NCBI RefSeq assembly: GCF_032918005.1
Contig: NZ_CP136628.1
Coordinates: forward strand, 4,201,501 to 4,265,500
Direction: 5' to 3'
DNA: 64,000 nt
Source of the DNA: Bradyrhizobium sp. NDS-1
Lineage (GTDB): Bacteria; Pseudomonadota; Alphaproteobacteria; Rhizobiales; Xanthobacteraceae
Position 1 is the stretch's first letter, and each line of letters opens with the position of its first letter. The notes beneath the pieces were generated by a model that searched no databases, was not told where the DNA came from, and worked only from the letters and a program-made list of their open reading frames with translations. Both the position numbers and the translations under genes were made by a program. Of the stretch, positions 10,301 to 17,045 are shown in pieces.

Positions 10301-10431
10301 GTATCACCATCATCGGCGGCCTGTTCGTCTCGCAGATCCTGACGCTCTACACCACGCCCGTGATCTACCTCCTGATCGACCGCCTGCGGCGGCGGTCCGC
10401 GCCGCGGCCGATGGCTGCACCCGCGGAATAG
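7327..10431 (+). CDS. RND multidrug efflux permease, second of a pair (MdtC-like)
   Basis: Second inner-membrane pump subunit, 1034 residues, starting at the ATG that overlaps the previous stop (TGATG), so the two are probably translationally coupled. The N-terminus is MVSISEPFIRRPVATTLL. The proton-relay Asp402-Asp403 sit in GFVVDDAIVMIENM, and the TM10 motif reads GIVKKNGIMMVDFALD. It is clearly homologous to its neighbour but divergent enough to be a distinct subunit. The operon order is channel, adaptor, pump, pump, with no regulator of TetR, MarR or two-component type next to it. Long antisense reading frames across the gene are a high-GC codon-bias artefact. Confidence 0.93.
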   Translation: MVSISEPFIRRPVATTLLSIGLFLLGVVAYKFLPVASVPNVDFPAIFVSASRPGADPSVMAATVASPLERRLGEIAGVNQITSTSTLGTTSIQLQFDIGRNIDKAARDVQAAINAAMIDLPSDLPTLPRFRKANPAGAPVFVLALTSKTLSASAIYDVADTVLAQRISQVPGVGDVTVSGADQPAVRVQLNPVALSNAGIATDDVRTAIVNANPLGPVGIFNGERQSETLALNKQMRTAKEFRDIVIKSSGGNFVRLSDVADIEDSVRNARSIAWFNKQPAVLIQITKQGDANVIDTVDRVKALIPELRQWIPAGVEISTLVDRTGTIRASVMDMQWTLLATAVLVMVVVFVFLRRLTPTIAAGISVPLALAGTCAGMWLAGFSIDNLSLMALAISVGFVVDDAIVMIENMYRNLEQGMRPFRAAQEGAKQIGFTVVSISLSLIAAFTPLIFMDGIVGRLLREFSLTLTFAILVSTLVSLTVTPMICAHYIRQTTSSTATLFDRLIEGSLSRIVALYTRSLRTVLEFPLLTLLVFFATIGLTVTLYIKVPKGYFPTDDSGFIIGATRASADISFQSMLGLQQRLADIVMQDPAVAGIGSTVGTGGGPGGATSNRGTMFISLKPPEERQHVSTQVVIDRLRRALYPVPGIRLFMFAAQDVRAGGRQSDSDYQYTLTSTDLSLLQKWAPIVAKRMESVEGITDISSDRDPGGLQLTLAIDRQKASALGVRVQDIDNALNNAFSQRQISIIYTQRNQYMTVLEIDPKFQVDPSNLERIYVAGAGDAQVPLSAVVRATRGLAALAVYHSQSFPSTTVSFNLLPDVQLQAATQNIQRAVEELHMPEGIRGSFDGNAGDFAKTSGRQPLLILGALVAMYIVLGVLYESLAHPLTIISTLPSAGLGALLALQLTNTPLTVIAFVGIILLIGIVKKNGIMMVDFALDAERQRGLSSAEAIFEACQARFRPILMTTMAALFAGIPLVVATGPGTELRRPLGITIIGGLFVSQILTLYTTPVIYLLIDRLRRRSAPRPMAAPAE

Positions 10432-10468
10432 GTTGTTGAAGCGCCGCATCAAGCGTATAGCGGCGCCC

Positions 10469-11200
10469 ATGTCGAACCCGCCAGATACGGCCGCCGCCGA
10501 ACAGATCCCCGAATGCCCGCATTGCCAGAAGCCGATGCCGCTGTGCATCTGCGACAGCGTCACGCCGATTGAAAATCGGCTGTCGCTCCTGATCCTCCAG
10601 CATCCGCAGGAGCAGGACAGGGCGCTCGGCACCGCGCGCCTGCTCGCCAGGCATTTCCCCGATGCCACGGTGCGGGTCGGCCTGTCCTGGCCGAGCCTGT
10701 CCAAGGCGTTGGGGCGGCCGGTCGAGAATGCCTCACACTGGGCCGTGCTCTATCTCGGCTCGGCACGCGCCGCCGATCTCGAAGCCGAGGGCGAGATCGT
10801 CGCGCTCAACCGCAAGGGCCAGGTTGCGGACAACCAACGCGCGATCCTCGGCAAGCTCGAAGGCGTGGTGCTGCTCGACGGCACATGGAGCCAGGCGAAG
10901 GCGCTGTGGTGGCGCAATCCCTGGATGCTGAAGTGTCAGCGCGTGATCCTCAACCCGGCGCACCCCTCTCGCTATGGGCGCCTGCGCCGCGAGCCGCGCA
11001 GCGACGGGCTCTCGACCATCGAGGCCGCGGCGACGATACTCGCCGGCCTCGAGCGGCGTCCCGACATCGCCGACACGCTGCATGCGAGTTTTGAACGGCT
11101 GTTGACACGCTACCGCGAGGTCCAGGCCGAGATGCCGGAACTGGCGCCCAAACCCGCCCCGAAGGGTCGGCGCGACTTCCGGCGGCGCAAACGAGCCTGA
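10469..11200 (+). CDS. DTW domain protein (putative tRNA-uridine aminocarboxypropyltransferase)
   Basis: Members of the DTW/TapT family attach the 3-amino-3-carboxypropyl group of S-adenosylmethionine to uridine in tRNA (acp3U). The 243-residue product starts with a zinc-ribbon-like cysteine cluster (CPHCQKPMPLCICD). It then shows the hallmark DGTW at about residues 137-140 within LLDGTWSQAKAL, followed by the substrate/SAM segment LRREPRSDGLSTIEA. The C-terminal tail is very basic (KGRRDFRRRKRA), consistent with RNA binding. A TTG at 10433 in the same frame would add 12 residues, but ATG 10469 puts the start just before the conserved cysteines. It sits alone between the efflux operon and an ABC exporter. 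Confidence 0.85.
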   Translation: MSNPPDTAAAEQIPECPHCQKPMPLCICDSVTPIENRLSLLILQHPQEQDRALGTARLLARHFPDATVRVGLSWPSLSKALGRPVENASHWAVLYLGSARAADLEAEGEIVALNRKGQVADNQRAILGKLEGVVLLDGTWSQAKALWWRNPWMLKCQRVILNPAHPSRYGRLRREPRSDGLSTIEAAATILAGLERRPDIADTLHASFERLLTRYREVQAEMPELAPKPAPKGRRDFRRRKRA

Positions 11201-11399
11201 CTTCGCCCCGCTTGATCTGTACGGTTGATTGCCCCGCGAAGCGCGGGCATTTTGAGGCCATCCGTCGAAACGGGTCGCGATCCGCTTTCCTGCTGCGGCA
11301 TCGGAGAGCGGCAACCGAAGGGGCAGTCGAATTCAGCTCGCGGCGAAGGAAATCCTGACACAGGCAGCGCGGCCCGATCGCTGGGGCACACTCGCGCTG

Positions 11400-12116
11400 A
11401 TGGACATTTCGCTGCGCTACCGGCGGACCGTGATCGGCCCGCTCTGGATCACGCTGACTCTCGCTGCGACGATCGCAAGCGTCGGCACGGTCTATGCGGC
11501 GCTGTTCAAGCAGGACATCGCTGCCTTCCTGCCGTCCTTCGCGATCGGCCTCATCGTCTGGACGCTGATCGCCACGACGCTCCAGGAGGGCTCCAACATC
11601 TTCGTGGTATCAGGTCATCTCATCAAGGCGGTGCCGGCGCCTCTGATCGTTCATGTCCTCCAGATGATCGCGCGCAACGTCCTCATCTTCGCGCATCATC
11701 TGGTGATCGTCGTGCTGCTCTATGTCGTGATGCCCTGGCCGCTGCACTGGAACATGCTGCTCGCGGTGCCCGGCTTTGCGATCCTGTTTCTCGTGCTGCT
11801 CGGCGGGGCGGTCGCGCTCGGCATGCTCTGCGCGCGTTTTCGCGACATCGGTTCGGCGATCGTCAGCGGCCTGCAGTTCATCTTCTTTCTCACGCCGATC
11901 ATCTGGACCGAGGAAAGCGCGCGGGGCACCAACTTTCACTGGCTGACCTGGGTCAATCCGTTTGCGACGCTGCTAGATCTCGTGCGCCGACCGCTGTTGT
12001 CGCAGCCGACCGATGCGGGGCAATGGCTGCTCGGGGCAGTCTATGCGATCGCCGTGGCCGCCATCGGCCTCGGCTGTTACGCAAAATACCGCAATCGCGT
12101 GGCGTATTGGCTGTGA
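11400..12116 (+). CDS. ABC-2 type exporter permease (Wzm/KpsM-like)
   Basis: Membrane subunit of a polysaccharide/lipid-type ABC exporter. The 238 residues begin MDISLRYRRTVIGPLWITLT, the amphipathic motif that opens ABC-2 polysaccharide permeases. About six membrane segments follow, with the conserved CARFRDIGSAIVSGLQFIFFLTPIIW segment in the C-terminal half. Homologues usually have 10-25 residues before this motif. Here the frame stays open upstream back to 11256 and encodes plausible family sequence (RPDRWGTLAL), but contains no ATG, GTG or TTG, so either the start is 11400 or a rare start codon is used. The ATPase gene follows after 7 bases. No glycosyltransferases are nearby, so the exported substrate is unknown. 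Confidence 0.85.
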   Translation: MDISLRYRRTVIGPLWITLTLAATIASVGTVYAALFKQDIAAFLPSFAIGLIVWTLIATTLQEGSNIFVVSGHLIKAVPAPLIVHVLQMIARNVLIFAHHLVIVVLLYVVMPWPLHWNMLLAVPGFAILFLVLLGGAVALGMLCARFRDIGSAIVSGLQFIFFLTPIIWTEESARGTNFHWLTWVNPFATLLDLVRRPLLSQPTDAGQWLLGAVYAIAVAAIGLGCYAKYRNRVAYWL

Positions 12117-12123
12117 TGCGCGC

Positions 12124-12876
12124 ATGACCACCACGGCCCACATCGTGCTTCGCGACGTCTCGGTCACGTTTCCGGTGCTGTCGTTTCGGGACCGCTCGCT
12201 GCGCAGCCGGTTCGTCAACGCCGTGACGCTGCGGCGGAAGGCGGCGGTCTCGCACCTCATCACGGCGCTGAGCGGGGTCAACCTCGACATCCGCGCTGGC
12301 GACCGCCTCGCCATCATCGGCGCCAATGGCGCCGGCAAGACCACGCTGCTGCGGGTTCTCGCCGGCATCTACCATCCGACGGCGGGGAGCATCGACGTGC
12401 TCGGCCGCCGCCTGTCGCTGTTCGATCTGTCGGCCGGCTTCGACGAGGAAGCCACCGGCTACGAGAACATCATGCGGCGCGGGCTCGTGATCGGCGCGCG
12501 GCGGGCCGAGATCGATGCGCGGCGCGCCGAGATCGCCGAGTTCACCGAACTCGGCGACCGGCTCGATCTGCCGCTGCGCACCTATTCGAGCGGCATGATG
12601 CTGCGCCTGATCTTCGCGGTCGCAACCGCGGTCGAGGGCGAGATCGTGCTGCTCGACGAATGGATCGGCGTCGGCGACCAGCAATTCCGCAAGAAGGCGC
12701 GGCAGCGGCTAGATGAGATCGTCGCCCGCGCCGGCATCCTGGTGCTCGCCTCGCACGACGTCGAAATGATCAAGAGCACCTGCAACCGGGCGATCCTGCT
12801 GGAGCAGGGGCAGATCACGGCGGCCGGCACGACCGAGGAGATTCTCGGCCGCTACCTCCGCGCGGCCAAGGCCTAG
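12124..12876 (+). CDS. ABC exporter ATPase (Wzt/KpsT-like)
   Basis: ATP-binding partner of the preceding permease, 250 residues from ATG 12124. Walker A is GANGAGKT, the signature motif is the variant YSSGM found in polysaccharide-exporter ATPases rather than LSGGQ, and Walker B is IVLLDEW followed by ASHD. The N-terminus contains an insertion (FRDRSLRSRFVNAVTLRRK) typical of Wzt/RfbE-like proteins. It lacks the C-terminal carbohydrate-binding domain of O9a-type Wzt, so substrate recognition is probably by the membrane subunit. The 7-base gap to the permease indicates co-transcription. It is the last gene before the tRNA-Cys. Confidence 0.88.
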   Translation: MTTTAHIVLRDVSVTFPVLSFRDRSLRSRFVNAVTLRRKAAVSHLITALSGVNLDIRAGDRLAIIGANGAGKTTLLRVLAGIYHPTAGSIDVLGRRLSLFDLSAGFDEEATGYENIMRRGLVIGARRAEIDARRAEIAEFTELGDRLDLPLRTYSSGMMLRLIFAVATAVEGEIVLLDEWIGVGDQQFRKKARQRLDEIVARAGILVLASHDVEMIKSTCNRAILLEQGQITAAGTTEEILGRYLRAAKA

Positions 12877-12932
12877 CGCTTCAATTCGGCATCAAGCCGC
12901 TGAAACGCGTCGGGAAAGTGGGACGAAGGCGG

Positions 12933-12959
12933 TTGCCTAAACCCTGCATCCCCTATATT
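12933..12959 (+). promoter_or_regulatory. Possible sigma-70 promoter for tRNA-Cys
   Basis: TTGCCT at 12933-12938 and TATATT at 12954-12959 are separated by 15 bases and lie 15 bases before the mature tRNA. The spacing is shorter than the usual 16-18, so this is a weak assignment. Confidence 0.35.
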
Positions 12960-12974
12960 GCTCCGCCCTTACGG

Positions 12975-13048
12975 GGCCACGTGGCGGAGTGGTTACGCAA
13001 CGGTCTGCAAAACCGTGTACACCAGTTCAATTCTGGTCGTGGCCTCCA
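12975..13048 (+). tRNA. tRNA-Cys (GCA)
   Basis: A complete 74-base cloverleaf. The 7-bp acceptor stem pairs GGCCACG (12975-12981) with CGTGGCC, the anticodon loop CTGCAAA gives anticodon GCA, the T-arm contains GTTCAAT, and the terminal CCA is encoded at 13046-13048. There is no integrase nearby and no obvious duplicated 3' end, so it does not look like a used attachment site. Confidence 0.97.
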
Positions 13049-13249
13049 TTCCAAATCTCTGATTTTTCAGCAAAATTCGATCTCGGCGCGGGTTCCGCCG
13101 ACGCTGTGCGCGGCTGTCCGCCGAGGAGAGGGCGGCTCGATCACCGGGATTGCCCGGGACGTGCTGGAAACCCCCGATTCACGCCCGCTGGCATAGAGTT
13201 CGCATCTGCGAAGTGATGCGACTTTCATCAACGAGCGCTGGAGCACCCC

Positions 13250-13396
13250 GTGGGCGATATCGTCCGATTTGTCCCGAAAACCGAGCTTGAGCGGGCTCGC
13301 CTCATCCGCGAGGCCCGCGCGATCTATGACAGCATCTTTCCATCGGCCACATCCGAGCGGGCGACGCAGGATGGCGAGGATCGCGTCAAGTCCTGA
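13250..13396 (+). CDS. Small conserved-looking protein of unknown function (48 aa)
   Basis: A short frame from GTG 13250 encodes MGDIVRFVPKTELERARLI followed by REARAIYDSIFPSATSERA and a short polar tail. The sequence is strongly helical and charged, with the heptad-like ELERARLIREARAIY segment and none of the Arg/Pro/Ala-only composition of spurious frames here. I recall similar small proteins starting GDIVRFVPK in Bradyrhizobium genomes, but cannot check. There is no clear ribosome-binding site before the GTG. Function unknown; the flanking tRNA-Cys and the small minus-strand gene give no hint. Confidence 0.55.
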   Translation: MGDIVRFVPKTELERARLIREARAIYDSIFPSATSERATQDGEDRVKS

Positions 13397-13476
13397 CGTT
13401 GCGGCGCCGGGTTTCCGGGCGCTGCCCTCAAGCAAGACGCCCGCGAGGCGGGCGCTTCGGCACGGAGAAGGCGACT

Positions 13477-13674
13477 TCAGCAGGCCGCGTACCAGCCGTC
13501 GGGAAACGGCAGGAGGGGCCAGGCGCCGTCATTGTCATTGGCCGCATTGGGCGTTGCGTCAAAACTCCACGAGCGGGACACGAATTCCTCCTCCCGCGCG
13601 GCAACGAAATCTTCAATGACCATGGCGTCCCGGACGGCTTCCAGCAGCAAGTTGAATTCGGCTTCGCTTCTCAT
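13477..13674 (-). CDS. Small hypothetical protein (65 aa)
   Basis: Minus-strand frame beginning MRSEAEFNLLLEAVRDAMVI at ATG 13674. The start is preceded by GCGAGGG, a plausible ribosome site. The N-terminal half is an acidic helix; the C-terminal half is Asn/Asp-rich and ends LLPFPDGWYAAC with a terminal cysteine. The composition is protein-like rather than a codon-bias shadow, and no other frame competes on this stretch. Function unknown. A stem-loop and a CRP-like palindrome lie just upstream, between it and the divergent gene at 13928. Confidence 0.5.
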   Translation of the reverse strand: MRSEAEFNLLLEAVRDAMVIEDFVAAREEEFVSRSWSFDATPNAANDNDGAWPLLPFPDGWYAAC

Positions 13675-13732
13675 CGCACCCTCGCAGAACGCGGACGGCG
13701 CAATGTCGCAAAGCCGGCTTGTTACCCGATTG

Positions 13733-13770
13733 ACCCGATCGTTCGCATTTTAGCGATCCTGCGATCGGGT
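13733..13770. repeat. Stem-loop in the small-gene intergenic region
   Basis: ACCCGATCG (13733-13741) pairs with CGATCGGGT (13762-13770), with an inner TCGC/GCGA pair closing a 6-base loop. It lies upstream of the minus-strand gene ending at 13674 and the plus-strand gene at 13928. It could be an operator or an RNA hairpin. There is no T-tract on either side, so a classical terminator is unlikely. Confidence 0.4.
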
Positions 13771-13834
13771 TCGGAATGGTTAGCGAATTCTAAAAGTCCC
13801 TTGAGGACCCTAGGTTCCTCCGCTGTGCCGGCCG

Positions 13835-13850
13835 TGTGAAAGAGATCACA
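13835..13850. promoter_or_regulatory. Perfect CRP-like operator
   Basis: TGTGAAAGAGATCACA at 13835-13850 is a perfect TGTGA-N6-TCACA palindrome, the consensus of CRP-type regulators. It lies 77 bases before the start codon of the small secreted protein at 13928, in the expected range for an activator site. Which CRP/FNR-family protein would bind in this organism cannot be read from the sequence. Confidence 0.5.
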
Positions 13851-13927
13851 TCCTGGGCGCTTTATTTCTCCTACCCCTTCGCACACCGACCGATGCAGGC
13901 CGGAGCGGAGCAGACAGGAGACTGGTC

Positions 13928-14188
13928 ATGAAGGCGAGGTTCTTGCGGTTCGCGGGCGTGAAGAGCCGGGCGCGGCGCGCCTCGACGGTTGGCCTGTTCC
14001 TGACCCTGTTCGCCTCGGCCGCGCACGCGCAGGGGACGGCCCAACAGCGCCGGGCCTGCGCGTCGGACGTCTACCGGCTCTGCGCCGGCGAAATCCCCAA
14101 CGTCCGTGCCATCACATCGTGCTTGCGGCGCAACCGCTCGAGCCTGAGCGAGGCCTGCCGCAGCGTGTTCGATCAGGCCGGCGGCTGA
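13928..14188 (+). CDS. Small secreted cysteine-containing protein (86 aa)
   Basis: Starts at ATG 13928 after ACAGGAGAC, a good ribosome site. The first 34 residues form a signal peptide with a basic n-region, a hydrophobic core (VGLFLTLFASAAHAQG) and an AHA-Q type cleavage site. The mature domain of about 50 residues has four regularly spaced cysteines (RRACASDVYRLCAGEIP and ITSCLRRNRSSLSEACRSVF), suggesting two disulfides and a helical periplasmic fold. Short proteins of this pattern recur in Bradyrhizobium, from memory. No function is known. It is preceded by a CRP-like palindrome and followed by 273 bases before the amide-transport cluster. Confidence 0.7.
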   Translation: MKARFLRFAGVKSRARRASTVGLFLTLFASAAHAQGTAQQRRACASDVYRLCAGEIPNVRAITSCLRRNRSSLSEACRSVFDQAGG

Positions 14189-14421
14189 ACGCAGCAGCTT
14201 GTGGATTTGTGCGCAGCAAGTCGCCCGGCCGGCTTGCGATTCCCCGATATCGGCTCTGTGGATATGCTGCGGACAGGCTGTGGAGGGGCCGACCTGTGCC
14301 GCGGCGAATAGTTTTTGTGCAGCCGTTTGCCCAAATGCCGGGCGCAGTCCATCCAATTTTTTGTACGCCCGCGGACAAGCTTTTCATGGCGCGCTCCCGC
14401 ACGCTTCCTCCCGATCATTGG

Positions 14422-14441
14422 GCCATGGCAGGCGCCATGGC
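14422..14441. promoter_or_regulatory. Tandem GCCATGGC palindromes before the amide cluster
   Basis: Two copies of the 8-base palindrome GCCATGGC (14422-14429 and 14434-14441) sit 12 bases apart centre to centre, immediately upstream of the ribosome site GGAGG (14447-14451) of the binding-protein gene. A regularly spaced pair in this place could be an operator, perhaps for the AraC-type protein of the cluster. That link is inference. Confidence 0.35.
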
Positions 14442-14461
14442 ATTTCGGAGGAACTGGCGAG

Positions 14462-15380
14462 ATGGACAAATCGGTTTGGCCCCGGGCGCGGCGGGGATCG
14501 GCGCGCGCACCATTGCCGCGGCGCAAGTTTGTGCTCGGTGCCGCCATCGCGTTCGGTCTTGTCGTTGCCGCACCGCTGAGTGCGCAGGCCGCAGCACCCG
14601 CCGCCTGCACCGCGCTGCAGGAGAAATACCCGGACTGGAAGGGCAAGACGCTCGTCAACGCCATCAACCCTCACACGCCGGGTTATGAGACCATCGATCC
14701 CAAGAATCCCAAAGTACATCGGCTTCGATATCGATCTCGGTGAGGCCATCGGCGAATGCCTCGGCTTCAAGCTGACGTACAAGGCGGTGACGTTCGCAGC
14801 GCTGCTGACCACGCTCGCGGCCGGCCAGGCCGACATCGTCATCTCCGACATCTATGCCACCAAGGAGCGCGCCAAGGCGGCCGACTTCATCACCTACTCG
14901 AAAGTGTTCGACGGCGTGCTCGTCGCCAAGGGCAACCCCAAGGGCATCAACGGCATCAACTTGTCGCTGTGCGGTGCCGCCGCCGCCGAAAACACCGGCT
15001 ATGTCGAGGTGCCCTTGATCCAGGCGTTGATCCCGGAGTGCAAGAAGGCCGGCAAGCCCGAGCCGACCATCCAGCTCTACGACAACAACGCCAATTGCAT
15101 CCAGGCGATCCTTGCCGGCCGTGCCGACACCTACATCAACGACGTCAATACCGTCGACAGCGCGGTAAAAGCCTATCCGGACAAGCTCGAGAAGGCGGTC
15201 GCGGTGACGATCCCGTATTCGGTCGGCATCGCCGTGCCCAAGGGCAAGCCGAAATTCCGCGATGCCGTGCTCGCCGCGCTGATCGAAGTCCAGAAGGCCG
15301 GCACGCACATGGAGCTTCTGAAGAAGCATGGGCTCGATGTGAACAACTTCATGGAGCCCGGAATTCTCACGGCCGACTGA
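14462..15380 (+). pseudogene. Amino-acid-type ABC transporter substrate-binding protein, interrupted by a +1 frameshift
   Basis: Periplasmic solute-binding protein of the polar-amino-acid family (SBP_bac_3). ATG 14462 follows a GGAGG ribosome site. The N-terminus carries a signal peptide with a twin-arginine-like PRRKFVLGAA and an AQA cleavage region. The mature part starts ...KYPDWKGKTLVNAINPHTPG and reads TIDPKNPK, then goes out of frame at 14711-14713 and stops at 14743. The remainder continues intact one base later, as KYIGFDIDLGEAIGECLG through ...MEPGILTAD to the stop at 15380. Removing one A from the AAA at 14711-14713 restores PKNPKYIGFD and a 305-residue protein of normal family length. 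Everything downstream is undamaged. It may be a recent mutation, a sequencing error or recoding. Confidence 0.85.
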
Positions 15381-17002
15381 TGTCGCTGTTCCTCCACTAT
15401 TTGAGCATGCCGTATCTGCTCGAGGGCATCGAGCTCACCCTCGAGGTGACCGCCCTCGGGCTCGGCGGCGGATTGATCCTCGGATTGATCCTCGCCGGGA
15501 TGCAGCTCTCTCGCTTCTGGCTACTCTCGGCAATCGCCAGGGCCTACACCGTGATCTTCCGCGGCACGCCGCTGATCCTTCAGATGGTGTTCGCCTACGA
15601 CGCGCTGCCGCATATCGGCATCAAGCTGCCGGCGGTGCTGGCCGCCGGCCTCGCGCTGGCCTGCAACGAAGCGCCGTTCATCGCCGAGATGCTGCGTGCC
15701 GGCGTGCTCGGCGTCGACCGCGGGCAGGTCACTGCAGGGCAAGCACTCGGCATGACGCCGCGGATCCTGATGTGGCGTGTGATCGCGCCGCAGGCGATCC
15801 GCACCATGATTCCGGCCTTCGGCAACGAGGCCGTCAGCGCGCTGAAGAATTCCTCACTCGCCTCCGTGGTCGCGGTGCAGGAGCTGACCTTGCGTTCGAC
15901 GCAGCTGGCGTCCTCGACCTTCGACTTCTTTTCGATCTTCTTCGCTTCGGGCCTGTTGTACCTGGTGCTGACCTTTGCCATCAGTGTGATCCAGCTCTTC
16001 GTCGAATGGCTGCTCGATCTCGACCGTGCCAAGGGTCGCCAGCGCAAGCTGGCGGATTATCTGCCCTGGCGCCGCGTCGATCTCGGTACCAGGCGCGAAC
16101 TTGCGGAAGCGACAGCCGATGCGCCTGAGCCGGCGAAGGCCGAGCTTGTGGATACGCCGGCGCTCGCCCTGACGCGCGAGGAGCGCGCCCGCCGCGCCGC
16201 CACGATCGCGCGCAACAACATCGCGGTCGAGACGAGGGATCTCGGCAAGAGCTACGGCTCACAAAAGGTGCTGGACGGTCTCGACCTCACCGTGCGCGTC
16301 GGCGAGGTGGTCGCGCTGCTCGGTCCCAGCGGCTCCGGCAAGAGTACGCTGCTCCGCTGCATCAACCATCTCGAAAGCTGGGAGTCCGGCACCGTCCGGG
16401 TCGGCGGACGACGCCTCGGCTTTGGCGAGAACGGCAAGCCGCTATCGCCCCGCGACCTCGCCAATGAGCGCGCCAGTGTCGGCGTCGGCATGGTGTTCCA
16501 GCAGTTCAATCTGTTCGCCCATCTCTCGGCCAAGGAGAACATCGCCGGTCCCCTGCGTTGGGTCCACGGCATGACCAGGGTCGACGCCGATCGCCGTGCC
16601 GCCGAGCTGCTCGATCGCGTTGGTCTCTCGCATCGCGCCGATGCGCTGCCGCGGCATCTGTCCGGCGGTCAGCAGCAGCGTGTTGCCATCGCCCGCGCGC
16701 TCGCACCCAATCCGAGTGTGCTGCTGCTGGACGAGCCGACCTCCGCGCTCGATCCCGAATTGGTCAACGAGGTGCTGGAGGTGATCCGGCGTCTCGCCAT
16801 CGACGACGGCCTCACCATGATCATCTCGACACACCAGATCCGCTTTGCCGACGAAGTGGCCGACCGCGTCGCTTTCCTGAGTGGTGGGACGATCATCGAG
16901 GAGGGGCCCGCGCACGAGGTGCTCTCCAACCCCCGCAATCCGCTGACGGCGCGATTCCTCAGTGTGATGGAGGCCGACAAGACTTCGGAGGCGGTGCGAT
17001 GA
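15380..17002 (+). CDS. Fused amino-acid-type ABC transporter permease and ATPase (540 aa)
   Basis: One polypeptide carries both transporter subunits. Residues 1 to about 225 are a HisM/GlnP-type permease with several membrane helices and the EAA-type loop (GQVTAGQALGMTPRILMWRVIAPQA split around the conserved Gly). A charged linker at about 226-285 follows. Residues about 285-535 form a GlnQ/HisP-type ATPase with Walker A GPSGSGKS (315-322), signature LSGGQQQR (427-434) and Walker B LLLDEP (Asp451-Glu452). The ATG overlaps the binding-protein stop (TGATG), so expression is coupled to the frameshifted gene. With the neighbouring amidases it probably imports an amide or amino-acid-like nitrogen compound. 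Permease-ATPase fusions are less usual than separate genes in this family. Confidence 0.9.
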   Translation: MSLFLHYLSMPYLLEGIELTLEVTALGLGGGLILGLILAGMQLSRFWLLSAIARAYTVIFRGTPLILQMVFAYDALPHIGIKLPAVLAAGLALACNEAPFIAEMLRAGVLGVDRGQVTAGQALGMTPRILMWRVIAPQAIRTMIPAFGNEAVSALKNSSLASVVAVQELTLRSTQLASSTFDFFSIFFASGLLYLVLTFAISVIQLFVEWLLDLDRAKGRQRKLADYLPWRRVDLGTRRELAEATADAPEPAKAELVDTPALALTREERARRAATIARNNIAVETRDLGKSYGSQKVLDGLDLTVRVGEVVALLGPSGSGKSTLLRCINHLESWESGTVRVGGRRLGFGENGKPLSPRDLANERASVGVGMVFQQFNLFAHLSAKENIAGPLRWVHGMTRVDADRRAAELLDRVGLSHRADALPRHLSGGQQQRVAIARALAPNPSVLLLDEPTSALDPELVNEVLEVIRRLAIDDGLTMIISTHQIRFADEVADRVAFLSGGTIIEEGPAHEVLSNPRNPLTARFLSVMEADKTSEAVR

Positions 17003-17045
17003 GTGGCGCCTCCACAATGTTCAAGACTCCCGAAGAGGCCAGCTC

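Noticed and set aside
12975..13048. tRNA-Cys as an integration site for a genomic island
   Set aside because: No integrase, no repeated 3' end and no composition change beside it.
14708..14717. Classical -1 programmed frameshift at CCCAAAG
   Set aside because: The change needed is +1, and the zero frame reads CCC AAA, so the X XXY YYZ pattern is not in the right phase.
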